From Phoronis australis (lineage: Eukaryota; Phoronida; Phoronidae), in assembly GCA_002633005.1 (NCBI GenBank), contig NMRA01000058.1, forward strand, positions 349,585 to 413,584: a stretch of 64,000 bases of DNA, in the 5' to 3' direction. Made by a program: the position numbers and the translations under genes. Positions within the stretch are counted from its first letter, which is position 1; each line of letters starts with the position of its first letter. The notes below the pieces were generated by a model. It was not told the DNA's origin. It did not search any database and saw nothing but the letters and a program-made list of their open reading frames with translations. This document shows positions 20,868 through 32,589 of the stretch, piece after piece.

Positions 20868-23282
20868 ACAGCAACGCGAAGGGTTAAAATGCACCCACTA
20901 ATGCATCGCAAATGGTATGCTTTTAGGGTTGCTTATTTGTATCATCAAAATGGCCACTAGATGGCGCAAAATACGTCGAATTCGTCTGAACACCAGAAAA
21001 TGTCATCGTTTCATTAAAAAAAACATTTACCAAATTTCATTAAAATTCATCGAGGAACTTCAGAGAAACAGAAGAAAATGAAAAGAAAAAATGAAATTGC
21101 CACTAGGGGCAAAGTCTTCGTGGGATCCGTCTACAAGTTATCGTGTTCTCTTGTTAACTTCACATAAATACACAAGCTAAATTTAATAAAGATCCTGCTG
21201 AGGGCTTAGAAGATACAAGTATGGGTGCAAAAAACAAAACCACCACTAGCAGGTGCCACAGAAGTCGAAGTCGTTGGAAATTACTCGTCAACCGTGCCCT
21301 TCATGGAAGGAATATACATGCCAACTTTCACAATCATCCTTAGAGTGGTTTGGTTGGCAGAGGGAGGGATGGCAAAAAACAGACTTGAAAACAACAAAAA
21401 TGGCCACTAGATGGCGCAAAATACGATGAATCAATCAGAAGATGAATGGCTAACGTCACCTTACTAATAGATGTCTACGTGCCAAATTTTATGGAAATCT
21501 GTTGAGGACCTTTGAAGATACGGAGGTAAACGAAAAAAAAAACTACAATTGCCACTAGGGGGCACACCGGTTGACCGATCTGTCCGAAAGTCGCCGTCGT
21601 CTGTTCTCAACTTCATATAAATACATTTGCTAAATTTAATAAAGATCCTGTAGAGCATTTAGGGGATACAGCCATGGGCAAAAACAAACAAAACTGCCAC
21701 TAGGAGGCGCCACAGTTGTCGAAGTTGTCAAAAAATCATCGTCAACTGCCTTCTTCATAGTAAGAACCTATATGCCAATTTTCACAATCATCCTTGGAGT
21801 GGTTTGATTGTTAGAGGGGCAGACGCCGAAAAAACGACTCGAAAATAGTAAAAATGGCCACTAGATGGCGCAAAATGCCTCAAATCCATCTGAAAACCCG
21901 AGGATAGCGTCAACTTATTAATAGATGCCTATGTGTCAAATTTCTTGAAAATCGGTTAAGGACCTTTGAAAATACAGAGGTAAACGTAAAAAACTAAAAT
22001 TGCCACTAGGGGGCACGGCGGTATTTGGATCGGTCCACAACGCCAGAAATTTGTAACATGCACTACTGCGCATGCGCTAAATCTTGCCAGCAGCCCTCCA
22101 TAAGAAATACACAAGAACAGGCTATAATCAGGAATTTATAAGTGAGGGGAGATAACTACACAATTTGCCGATAGCCTGTGGCATAGAGTGTATGTTCAGA
22201 CTTGTCACTGCCAAATATCAGCGTCATTGGTGAAAATTTTTCCACGTCTCTTGAAGTTTGAAGTTTGCTCCATTCAGGCCTATGTTAACGATCATCCGGA
22301 AGCCAGTATTTGAGCGCATAGCTCATTTTGAAGTCAAGTTTGTGGCTGAATTCATTTTGCCATCGGATTTGCCGATAGCGTACATGATTACCAGGAGTAC
22401 TCAGAGGTTGCTGGTCCAAATTTCATGCTGTTTTTCGAAAATTTTTCCACGTCTCTTGTGTTCAGAAAATGGATCCACGTACAGTGCTGTGATGACGAAA
22501 TGTTGCCGATCGCCCGGCTGTCTTGCAATGGAATTTGCACTCTGTATAGATGAGAGATTAGCTCAGAATCAGTAAGAAACTGTTATGTTCATTTTCTCAT
22601 CCGGTATGAGTTTAGAAATACTTTCGAAGTTTGAAAAAAGTCTGATTTTATACAGTTTTATGCAGGTTTTTCACCTGTGAGTATGGTTGATACTAGTTAT
22701 CTTCAAAACGTTGTTTCGTTTTTTGTGATCCACAGAACGTTACATTGGAGTGGATTCCGGACACAAATATGTATTGGCAAACATCTGAAAATTAATAAAA
22801 AGCGCTTTGGCAGCCCGCTTAAGGCTGCAAGCACATGCCGGCTGGATGGCGTTCAATTCACTTTTGTGGTGCTTATGTGTAGGCCTCCAAGTTAACATAG
22901 AGCTGTGACCCCAATGACCCAGCTAGCACTGTCATACTGTAGACTGGAATTGCAGAAATTCCAAAGACTGTTATTGTAAACTTGACAACAAGTATTGCTC
23001 TGCAGACTATACTGACTTCAGTCGGCGCCCAAGCATCCTGACCTTTAACCTTACTGTGCATTGTTATGATTGGTTAGGGACATGGCGCAAAGCGTCACCT
23101 AGCGGATCAAGAATGTTACAAATTTCTGGCGTTGAAACTTGTCGCCCTCTGTCGTCAACCCCATAGGAACACACCTGCCAAATTTTAATAAGATCCTGCA
23201 AGGGGTTTAGGAGATACAGCCGCAGACGCCCAGACAGAGATGACGGCAATACGCGACCACATATAAATATGTGGGCGCATAA
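20868..23282 (-). repeat. Long repeat family L1x, copy 2, with CTCF-core-like array
   Basis: This is a reversed copy of the repeat at 4694-5816. Motif cores on the plus strand are CCACTAGATGGCGC at 20954, 21404 and 21858; CCACTAGGGGGCAC at 21552 and 22003, with a one-base-short version at 21100; and CCACTAGGAGGCGC at 21697, with a decayed version at 21243. The three types alternate in fixed order. The hairpin end GTCCACAT/ATGTGGGCGCATAA is at about 23255-23282. An unrelated insertion (22038-23134) interrupts the right part. Confidence 0.88.
22038..23134. mobile_element. Insertion with 22-bp terminal inverted repeats
   Basis: CAACGCCAGAAATTTGTAAC at the left (22038) is the exact reverse complement of the right end (GTTACAAATTTCTGGCGTTG, ending 23134); the match is about 22 bp. 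The repeat that it interrupts resumes on the far side, which supports an insertion. Inside, GAAAATTTTTCCACGTCTCT occurs twice (about 22232 and 22438). No protein is recognised and no target duplication is clear. Confidence 0.65.
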
Positions 23283-25054
23283 AAACATAATCAGACACTG
23301 AAGTAATTAAAATGTGTTCAATGGGTGTAAAAACAAGAACACTAGAATACAATGATTAAACTAATTGTAAAATAATTTTCAAGTGTAGTAACCAATGCAT
23401 GCGTCTCATTCACACGGGGAGCCAGCTCAGATGGCAAATACACCCGATTGGTTTGTCTGTCGGAAGTCATCATCAGGAACTAGGCAAATGTTCCTAATTG
23501 TATTGACCCAGCTGAACCAGACTAGAAGAGGGTTAAGTCATTAGTCCACCCAATGCTAAAAGACAATAGGTAATTAAGTAAGTAAGGCGAAATAAAACAA
23601 GCACTGACGTCTCGGGTTAACCAAATTGTACCCCACAACAACAGGATGCATTGCTTTTTAAGACTCTTGTAGGGCAATGAGTTTTTTGTGTGAAAAGATA
23701 AATCATATAGCTGTATAATTTGCATCACTTTATTTCCAATATATACTGCCATTACAAATCCCTAAATTTTCATATCGGAAAATTTCGAATTAAAACTTAA
23801 TTTCAATACAGTGTGTGCGATTCAACATTTCTCACAATGACTTTGACAACGAGATCAGGGTCACCAAAACTGACTGGCCCCACCTGCACCCCGGCATATA
23901 CCAATAAAATGTAAAGCTTCCATCTTGAGATATGGGGCCAAAATCATTTTGCTAGCAGAGCTCTCACCTTTACCTTGGAAATAAGGTCAAGGTAAAAAAG
24001 ACTGCTGTTTCTCTAATATTTTCTGATATAGTTAACCAGTTATTGTCATACAATAACTCATTCTGTCCCTGATCCCACCATATGGCGTGACTGTTTGTTT
24101 TCACTCAGGGCCTGATGCCGTCTGGAGGCGTTATCTAAACAATGTATCTCACAGGTGGATCAGGAGGGATAGAAGGCAGCAACTTATTGGTTTAAGTTTA
24201 AATATATCTATGGTATTCCCAGTTTTCTATCCAATGAGGATTGAGACACCAGACTCTGTATTAACTTATTGTTTGTGAAGTTAATGCCTATTGGCTGTTA
24301 TTTCTGGACTTTAGAACCATTTCTTCACAAGCTAATTACCGGTATCAATTCAAGGAAAACTAGGGAGCATGTTAACTTTGTAGTGGTTGTTGTAACTTTT
24401 GAAAGATGAGAGATGTTCTTCCAAGAAATATAGTATGTTTGTTTGATTTGAAGACCAGATTGGAGCTAATTGCTCTGAATTTGAGTCTAATTGGTATTAC
24501 ATAACACTGCTGTCACCACTTGCTAGGGTGTCCCTGTTTATTTTGTTGGAATTGACCAGATTACAATAACAAAATGTCCAGTTACTGGGAACATTCTACT
24601 CTGTCACTAGCAGTGTTCACTTGAAATACTGCCTTGGTATTACATGGGTATCATCTCTGCTGCTCCTAGTTCTTGAAGTTTTTATTATGGAGGATAGTGT
24701 GGATACTGATGACACTGGTCACATTTAGATATAGACTTCAGTGATTATATAGATATGATAGTGTGGATACTGATGGCACATAGTTGTCAGATTTAGATAC
24801 AGATTTCAGTGATCTGGATTATAATGAGGAAATGCCACACGGAAAACTTTCCTGACATGTTTTCTGGAAATTTAAATGGATTATTTGTAAACAAACGTCT
24901 TTGTTTCCGGAAAACAAAAAGTAAAACTGCTTGTTCAACCCTTTATCAGTATTAAAATTGGATACATTTCATATCAACACGAAGCTCATTTACTCAAGAT
25001 GTATTGCTGAAAATTTGGTAAGGATATGTTTATTAATGACATAGTAACAAGGTT
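23283..25054. other. Intron sequence with a small tandem duplication
   Basis: No supported exon. At about 24695-24830 a segment containing GATAGTGTGGATACTGATG is tandemly duplicated (about 68 bases apart) and would encode an acidic Asp/Ser-rich peptide, but stops interrupt it. Confidence 0.45.
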
Positions 25055-25240
25055 TTAATTAAGTGCAGTGCTTGTGACCAAGTTCTGAGTGAAATGCTCT
25101 CCGACTTCAAGGGGGTAGACATTCCACAGCTCAGCCAGGCCACCAAGCAATACCATATGGCCCTCAGGGTGGAATGAGATAACTGAAACTGGCTCAATTT
25201 TTATGACGGATTCAGTTTTCATAGACTGCACTGCCAACAA
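25055..25240 (-). pseudogene. Possible WD40-repeat fragment
   Basis: The frame reads SVISFHPEGHMVLLGGLAEL, which resembles the first strands of a WD40 blade (hydrophobic-S-F-H-P-x-G pattern). It follows a GCAG that could be an acceptor, but there is no donor or partner exon and its phase does not fit the surrounding gene. It is probably a processed or decayed fragment. Low confidence. Confidence 0.25.
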
Positions 25241-25455
25241 TACCCTGCACTGCTATTAATTTTTTAACTTAACTTTAGGCATTTAATCTAGGATTCACAA
25301 TTCTGATATCCATCACTGTTCCCTAATCCCAAACAAAAGAATCCAGTGGTAAAAGTCCAGAAGCTCTGACAACTGGCTTATTCAAATCCCAACCAGCATT
25401 CAATGTTCATTGTGGAGAAATCATATGCATGTATGTGTTCTTTTCTGGTAATTAC

Positions 25456-25503
25456 CTGGTGTTAAACTTCTTGAACTGGGTATTGGTCTTCCTGGAGTAG
25501 TTT
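25456..25503 (-). CDS. Unrecognised FG-motif gene, 48-nt exon
   Basis: It lies between acceptor TTCCTGCAG and donor GTAATT, and encodes TTPGRPIPSSRSLTPG, with the first codon (Lys) completed by the A left from 30055-30178. It has two TPG sites in a basic, Pro-rich context, which are plausible proline-directed kinase sites. Phase 1 out, matching the next exon. Confidence 0.8.
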
Positions 25504-25635
25504 CTGCAGGAAGAAAAGCACTCTGGCAATGACAGGCAGGATTTTGAGAAATAATGGCATGGAGAAATGTGACAATAAGTTTTTAAAATTTCACCTTCCT
25601 CAACTATATATAGCTACCCTGTTCATTGTCAACAT

Positions 25636-27080
25636 TCAAAGGAGAATGCCATCCGATTTAATTAGTCTTTTTTACCATCTTAATCAGTCTATATCCACAT
25701 CGTCTCTTACACGGTTGACCTCACCTTGCCGAGAGGTGTCGCGTTAACCTGTGAGGAAGGTGAGAAACGACGCTGCGACGTCAGTGGTTTGTCTGCAGAG
25801 TGAATGCCGCTATATTGCGGTGCATCGTTTGTGCTTGTCCGAACTATGAAGTTGCAAAGAAAGTGGGTATATCGTTTTTTTCGACTTCCTTGAGAGCCCG
25901 AAATGCTTAGGAAGTGGCTCGCGGTAGTGAAGAATGAAAGGTAGCTAGGCTGTTAATAGCAAGTATGAGGCTGTGAAACATATCCATGTCTGCGGCCGGC
26001 ATTTCGTTGACAGTGATTTCTCTGATGAATTCCGGCTTACCAAAGAACTATCCATATGTTCCGTTGCCTGTGCATGTTCACGGCCCCTCTAGTATTTGTT
26101 GATCAGTGTATTCCGATTCGAACCTAACAATCCGACACGTGAAGTTTTCATCGCCTGAGCTCTCGACTAAGTCGGGATTGGCACGGGGCGAGTTGCCGTT
26201 TATTTAGTAGACGTTTATTATTCTGCGTTCTGTTTCAAAATGAATTATTCACATCCTTAAACCAATGGTTATTAATGAAACTGAAACAAAGTCTGTCTCA
26301 TTAGATACAATTTGTAATGCCTTGGAGTGCTCATGAGTGCAAATGTTTTGAGAAGCCAGCTAATGAATAAACCACTGCGTTACCAGCTTTTGATGCCGGC
26401 AACAAAGGTAACTGACCAGGCACTGAGGCCATGTGAGCGCATATATGCTAATTCAGTGTTTGCTAAAGAAAGCTGTTGTGAAAGAATTACTCGATTTTAT
26501 ATGCTATGGTCACATGTTAGGGGAATCTTTATTTAGAAATACAAATACATTATTCAAATCATTGTTACTGTACAACCTTTGCCATGACTGTCTGTGGAGG
26601 GGGCCCCCGACAAGTAAGTACATATTTAGTTTCGCGTGGCTAATTCACATAATTAATTATGTGCACATTATTTCTTGGGCTCACTATTATAGTCTTTTCG
26701 TGACTGGAGGTTTAGTTTCCAACTCAAGCTGGTTTATGTTCGTGCCTGTCCCAGCGGCCGCAATGTGCCTGATCGGGTTCCAAGCCAAGGGCCGGGATAA
26801 CGAGTCAGTCCGGCCGCAACTGCCTGATTGCTTTCCGAGCCACTGGCCGGGATAACAAGCGTTTTGTGTTTAGAACTCAAAAAATCACAAGTATAACAAC
26901 ACAGATCTAGGTTCTTCTGTCTGTATTTCACAGAAGAATACTTCGAATTTATCTCCGAACCGACCCCAAACTCCTCAGTGCTACGAACCTTGGTATATTG
27001 GCTTGCCGAACTTTGTAGGTTACAGTGTTTCCAAATACCAGTAAATCCGTAACAGCGAAATAAAACAACACGTTTTTTTA
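25636..27080 (+). mobile_element. Decayed relative of the Kolobok-like THAP element
   Basis: It shares long collinear stretches with 13820-15497 (GTCGCGTTAACCTGTGAGGA, AACTGAAACAAAGTCTGTCT, CACAGATCTAGGTTCT). Its THAP remnant keeps the last Cys-x2-His (VCGRHF, about 25990-26010) that the other copy lost, but frames are broken. The right terminus and the TTAA duplication are not found, so it is truncated. Confidence 0.7.
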
Positions 27081-27085
27081 AGTAT

Positions 27086-28280
27086 TATGTTATTCTATGT
27101 AAGCTATACTGCTTCCTCCTCGTTATCATATTCTTTTGATTCTTGGGCCAGTGACCCTCTTTGTTCTCCCACAATTGGTTTAATTCTACCACTTGATTTC
27201 TTTGTTCCGTCGCAGCACTTTGCCATCATCCAGTTTTGTAGTTTTCAGTCAATTTCTATATAAATTTTTATCACTCTCCATTCCTTCACCTCTGGCAGAT
27301 ATCGTAACATTATCTTGACATGCTAGCTAGTTGTTTGATTTTGGGCAGTTCTTAGGTCCATTGGCTGGATGACTATCTTAATTCACCCTCGGCGACCGAC
27401 CATTGCTTGTCCAATCTGGGCTTCCACGAGTCCTCTCTATCCGTTAACTCCCTGGGTTTATCCGGGGCCACGCTCGCCCCTGGCCCGCGTTCTATTCGCC
27501 ACTTAACTCCAGCCAGTGTCCTTCTCATGCACACCCATTTTTCACCCTAGGGTACCCGTGTTGCCAGTGTCCTGATTCTCTCACTCTCCATTTTCATGAT
27601 CGGCCCTGACCTGCAATGCCCGAGTGCCCAGCCCACTTTTCATTGCCTCTCTACCACTAAACGTTTCAGGGTTCTCCCTCAAAGGCACCTATTCCAGTCC
27701 TATTGTTGGTTCATCTTCTAGTCTATCCATAGTTATTCTCTCCATGTTAGCATAATTTGTTTTTATTTAACGTTACCTCCGTTCAATGTTTCCTTGTCTG
27801 TATGTATTTCTGTCTATACATGTCAAAATTTCTGTTTACATGTAACTACCTACGCAGCATACAGTGCATCCATTACATATGTCACCTTATGTATAATCCT
27901 TATTAATTATGTCTCCTTTTTAGCTTTGTACTCCTCTTAGGTTTCGTTTACTCTCATTTCGACACCTTGTTGAGTTGCGGATATAATTTTCTATTTTCAT
28001 GGTAACCAGCTATTCCACTCTATGTTAGCCTTACTCCTTTATGCACATTCTAATTTTTGTCAGCCTCGTTTGTTATTTCTGGGGTAGGCGGATGCATCAT
28101 TCTGGTGCATCTGTGGCAGATCTTTACAGCCCAACATATCACATAACTTTTTGTATTTATCAATTGTAGTAGTATAGTTTGTCATAATATAACCTTTTAT
28201 CTCATCCTCACGTTTTGTTTCAATGTAAACTAGTTTCGATTAATTTTATCGCTTTGCAGTTAGCGTATATAAATATCATT
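27086..28280 (+). repeat. LTR-like repeat, copy 1
   Basis: Both ends recur in the adjoining copy 28292-28815: TATGTAAGCTATACTGCTTC and GGGCCAGTGACCCTCTTTGT near the start, and AGTTTGTCATAATATA and CGCTTTGCAGTTAGCGTATA near the end. The middle is CT-rich and specific to this copy. Head-to-tail arrangement suggests tandem LTRs, but no primer-binding site or coding part is seen. Confidence 0.55.
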
Positions 28281-28291
28281 TTTAAAAGTAT

Positions 28292-28815
28292 TCGATTATG
28301 TTATGTAAGCTGTACTGCTTCGTCCTCATTACTGTATTGTTTTGGTTCTTGGGTCAGTGACCCTTTTTGTTGCTCACTATTGGTTTAACTGTTCGACGTG
28401 ATTTCTTTGTCTTGTCGCAGCACTCTGCCATCATCCATTATTCTCTTCAGTTTTTGTATTTTTCAGTCAATTTCTATATCCCACCCTCCTCAATCCATTT
28501 TTCTTTTTTTTCCTTTTCTAAATACTCTCAATTTTCCCATGTCAATGTCGTGGTGTTGTTTTGGTACATTGTTACCCATCTTTACAGCTTAACATTTACA
28601 TATAACTGTTATGTACCTCCAGTAGTGCGATTGTCCGGTAGATTGTCACCCACATTACACCTCAACATATTATTTAACTTTTGTATTTATTGATATCTCT
28701 AGTAGTTTAGTTTGTCATAATATATATGATCTTTTATCTCACCCTCACATGTTGTTTCTCTGTAAACTAGCTTCGGTATCGCTTCGCAGTTAGTGCATAT
28801 AAACAGAATTTTGTT
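28292..28815 (+). repeat. LTR-like repeat, copy 2 (internally deleted)
   Basis: Tandem partner of 27086-28280. It keeps the start and end of that unit but lacks about 0.7 kb of its middle. Confidence 0.55.
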
Positions 28816-30054
28816 GTTCGATTAAGATTAATCAAAATACCATTAACTTCTAAAGGACAGTCACACTGTGATTTAGGACAAAAATGAAAGTTGCAGTTCG
28901 CCCTGTTTAGCTGACTTAAAACAATGGTAAAATTATAGGCCTTCTACTCTCATAAAAGGGTTTCACAAATTTCCTTAACGTGACAGGAGATTTTTGTTGC
29001 ACATAAAGTCACATGCATTATGTACACATTGAGAACCATTTTCAAACACAAATAGAATTTCACCAAGTTAGAAATATTAGGAGAGTAAAAGGGCTAACTC
29101 AACTTTCATGAAGTCAGCTTGGAAAGTGTACAACCTTTTATGTTCAGTTGATCCCAATGACTGAAGGATGGTGAACCAATATCATCAACTGTTGCTCGTT
29201 TCCATTTTTCAAATGATATAACCCTACATATGTGAGAAGCATGCCTATTAACTAAAGAGACACCCCTTTCAGATGGGATCCTCCAATTGCGGAGGCGACT
29301 TATGCCCACTATTTAAGGAACTGTCAACTAGTATTCACAAGAGAAGTAAAAAAGATTATATTGGTCAAGAAGACCATTGGACGTGTTCATGGAATTTTTG
29401 TGACTTAAACAACAAGGTTTGGTGTGGGATACAACATATTTGAGAGTTGATAGCAGTTTTACATGTATCACCAATGATGATATATAACGGTGATTGGTGA
29501 TAGTTGTAGAAGATGCAGTCATCTGTTCTGTAAGGAGAGGCATGTAAGACTTTGATGCACTCTCTAGAGGCGCTGCATCAAGTAAATTAAGCAAGAACTA
29601 AGACAGGCAGAGTCTAAAGTTTGAATGCATCGGATGCAAACAATGCATTTGATAGAGGCATTGTATAACTAAATAATTACATGACTGAAAAACTTAAGTG
29701 AGCAAAAAGTGAAGAGACATGCACTATAAATCAGCGAAACTATGAAAAATTAACAATAAAAATCAGAATGTAAGTTTTCTGTGAGCAAAGAAAGATTTAC
29801 AAGGGGCTGCTTCTCGATGTCTTTTTAATTCTCTTATAATTTTGACATTTGGCTAAAAACCACTCTAAAGTTGGCCAAGCCTGTTTCAAAAGATCAGACT
29901 AAGGCTATAGCTAAGTCTGTCAACAACTTGAAGCTAAAAGGTTGAAACCCAGTCTGTTAAAGACAAAAAATCAACTTTTGGCTATATATACTTGCACAAA
30001 TACACCCCTGGTGTATGGTTAACCAACCAATTGGTACAAGATAAAATCACTCAC

Positions 30055-30178
30055 TGTCACCATTTTCAGCAGAAGCACCACAATCATTCTGTCCTACAAA
30101 TGATTCCTGTTCATTGATTGGTGAAGGCAATGTTTTCATGGGTGACACATCAACCCCAGTGCAAGGCATTCTTGTTCT
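30055..30178 (-). CDS. Unrecognised FG-motif gene, 124-nt exon
   Basis: The acceptor is TTTTTGTAG and the donor is a strong GTGAGTG. It encodes RTRMPCTGVDVSPMKTLPSP, then INEQESFVGQNDCGASAENG and D. It enters in phase 0 from 30741-30797 and leaves one base for the 48-nt exon. SP motifs and an acidic, polar tail point to a disordered segment. No domain is recognised. Confidence 0.83.
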
Positions 30179-30740
30179 CTACAAAAAGGATAAGATTAAT
30201 AGTGATTAACTCGAACCAGTTTTCAGTCTATCATTGCACCAATAGCTATCTAGCATCAGTAAGTAGCAACTCATTTAGAGGGTAAAACACTGACAGCAAC
30301 AAAGTTATAAGCTAAGTATAAGCTATTTTTTGGCATTCCCTGGTTGCAAGTGGGCTCGAAAGCATTCTAGGTATCCTATCAACCCCAAATGTAAAATGAA
30401 TTGTGTAAACAGCTGTATATTTCTAGATGAATAATTAAATGCTATTATGATCACGATACTAAAAAGTTCAAATTTTGACGGGGCTTAATAAACCCTTCCT
30501 CTGAAGGCACTGCCGAAAAATGTCACTGGCAATAATGACACAGGAGCACTTATATTCACTGTTACTTATGTCCTGCTTCTGATTGTGATTTTTTTTATCA
30601 TACTTACCTCCCTGATAAATAAAGGTAATTATTCCGTAATTACAAGATCAGTTCTATCAATTACACTTACAATTCATATCCACTAGATTTTAGTTGATTG
30701 CTATCTATGTTAACCCAGCATTCAAAGTTTAAAAACTTAC

Positions 30741-30797
30741 AGATGGTAATGTGACGGCTGCAGGTACCATTAAATGCTGACTGGTTTCAACCATGGT
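30741..30797 (-). CDS. Unrecognised FG-motif gene, 57-nt exon
   Basis: It lies between acceptor ATCTTTGCAG and donor GTAAGT. It encodes TMVETSQHLMVPAAVTLPS, phase 0 at both ends, joining in frame to the exon at 30055-30178. Confidence 0.8.
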
Positions 30798-30942
30798 CTG
30801 CAAAGATTACATTGTATGAATAGGCTTAGGTTTAGAAATGAAAAATTTCAGCAATAAGACTAGTCTGTTGTAAATTTGCTCCTCCTGCTGGTTTAACCAT
30901 TACAAGTCTCAAGATGTTTGTTCCAACATTGGCATTACCTAC

Positions 30943-30954
30943 CATGACCCTGGA
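30943..30954 (-). CDS. Candidate 12-nt micro-exon of the FG-motif gene
   Basis: Between acceptor GTTTTAACAG and donor GTAGGT lies TCCAGGGTCATG (Ser-Arg-Val-Met), in phase 0 with its neighbours. An alternative donor four bases further on would break phase, which favours the 12-nt form. It is supported only by splice signals and phase. Confidence 0.45.
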
Positions 30955-31037
30955 CTGTTAAAACCAAGAAATTTCCAACATTATGATGTGATCTAGAATC
31001 AATTCAATTTAAATTGACATGCATTAGCCTATTGTGG

Positions 31038-31919
31038 TGGTACACAATGCTTGGGTATTACTTGGGTGCACAACCAGCGTCATGGGGCAGACCCATAGCT
31101 GCTTAGCTTTCCAAGTCATCGAGTCAGACAAGGTCCTTTGACTAACCACTCCGACCAACTGCTTATTACACAGTCGTCTTGCCAGGCCATGCAACCGACT
31201 ATCAACACCAGAGCCTCTCTCATGTCCAAACAGTTTCATTCTGTCAATTGCATCTCCATTCTCCTGTGGCTCCATCTGTCTAAGCGCTCCGAGAATCTCA
31301 CTCTCCCAATCTGAGGGCGCCCTGTATTGCTGCATTTCCCCCTAACTATGTCAGCTTTCTCATTTCCGCCGACCCCGGTATGCCCATGGGAGAATATCCA
31401 AGTCAGCTTTCTCAGTCCACTATTTTGTAAATGCAGCAGCCACTCTGGTTTGAGATATCCCTTTTCGATTTTACTCAGCATGCTCTGAGTCTCACAGTAA
31501 CTGCGTATAGGTATGAGTGCTTTCCTGTAGCAGTGCAAGTGCCTTTTCAGCAGCAACCTCCTCTATCTTCATACTAGATGTCGTAAGCTCACATGCCTCG
31601 CCATTTTCTGCTACTATCTTACCATCCACATTGACCACATAGCCCCATCCAGATCTTTCTCCTCTTTTAACCGATCCATCACTGTCCACCACAGCATCTC
31701 CCTCACTACAATTTTCATAGACCAGCTCAAGAACTTCACTGTCAACTGCACAAGCCGCCCTCTCACGACACTCTCGGCCCATAGTAATGACAACCCTGGT
31801 GAATCTGCTAGCTGTTTTGTCATTCACGTTCACATACTTTTCTCTAGGAACCAAATCCAGCTCACACACTCTTTCTACTGTGGTCTTCGCTGCTGCCAAC
31901 CATGCTGGTACACAATGCT
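31038..31919 (-). pseudogene. 5'-truncated LINE: RNase H and C-terminal tail
   Basis: Minus-strand frames encode VVDSDGSVKRGERSGWGYVV and CELTTSSMKIEEVAAEKALA, the core of a non-LTR retrotransposon RNase H domain. KLTWIFSHGHTGVGGNEKAD, with its HxGxxGNExAD motif, follows, and then a C-terminal tail (RLCNKQLVGVVSQRTL to KQLWVCP). Frameshifts near 31490 and 31300 inactivate it, and the endonuclease and reverse transcriptase are missing. TGGTACACAATGCT flanks the insertion at 31038-31051 and 31906-31919, a 14-bp target duplication. The clade is not assigned. Confidence 0.88.
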
Positions 31920-32084
31920 GTGGTAGTAAGCTCGTCAGAACTTGCAGGAATATACAGTTGAAAGTTATGTCAAATTACTCTGAAAGTTACCCGTTTTTCT
32001 CTGTTCGAAGTTTTGTGGTGATAAATAAAAAATGCATCTTCTTCACATTCAATGAATGTCGAGAAATAGTAATTTTCATACCAT

Positions 32085-32465
32085 GAATAATACGCTTACA
32101 AGGAAATCACGCATTTTTAAAGATATGCGTGAATTTTCATCACTCGTCCTTCTCTGAGCGGCTTTTGCCAGGATCAGAGAGAGTGCGGCGCCAGAGTCAA
32201 ATACAGTTGCGATGACCACATTGTCCGGTGCAAGCAAAACCCAATTAAGTGTAGTAAACATCTCTGCCTGTACAAAGAGTCAAATTTTCAAAATTCAGCT
32301 GGAAAAAAACAACCACATATGTTTTTTGATTTTTAAAAATCAATGAATTAATAAGCTAAAACTACAAACATTCAGTACAATTGAAGATAAACGTATTGAT
32401 ACTCCATGGATTTACAAATGCTGCTCAGAGTTAACAATATCGTATGGATTATTCTTTTAATATTC
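32085..32465 (-). repeat. Exon-bearing tandem duplication, copy 1 (diverged)
   Basis: Collinear with 32590-33040 on the same strand. On the minus strand it keeps an acceptor (TTTGTACAG) at 32268-32269 and the start of the exon (GCAGAGATGTTTACTACA). It has lost the roughly 20 bases that hold the donor in copy 2. A longer frame of 168 nt (32100-32267, 56 codons, phase 0) ends at another donor GTAAGC and includes FDSGAALSLI. It could be an alternative exon or a dead one. Confidence 0.6.
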
Positions 32466-32589
32466 TTTAAGTCTTGCTTAACCAGATTTTTGACTAGGAA
32501 ACAGTTGTCCTTAACTTGTACTCACTCTTCATTTTTATGAGACAAAAAGCTAGAATTACGTAGTCTGCAACCGAAATTATCCAGCATGC

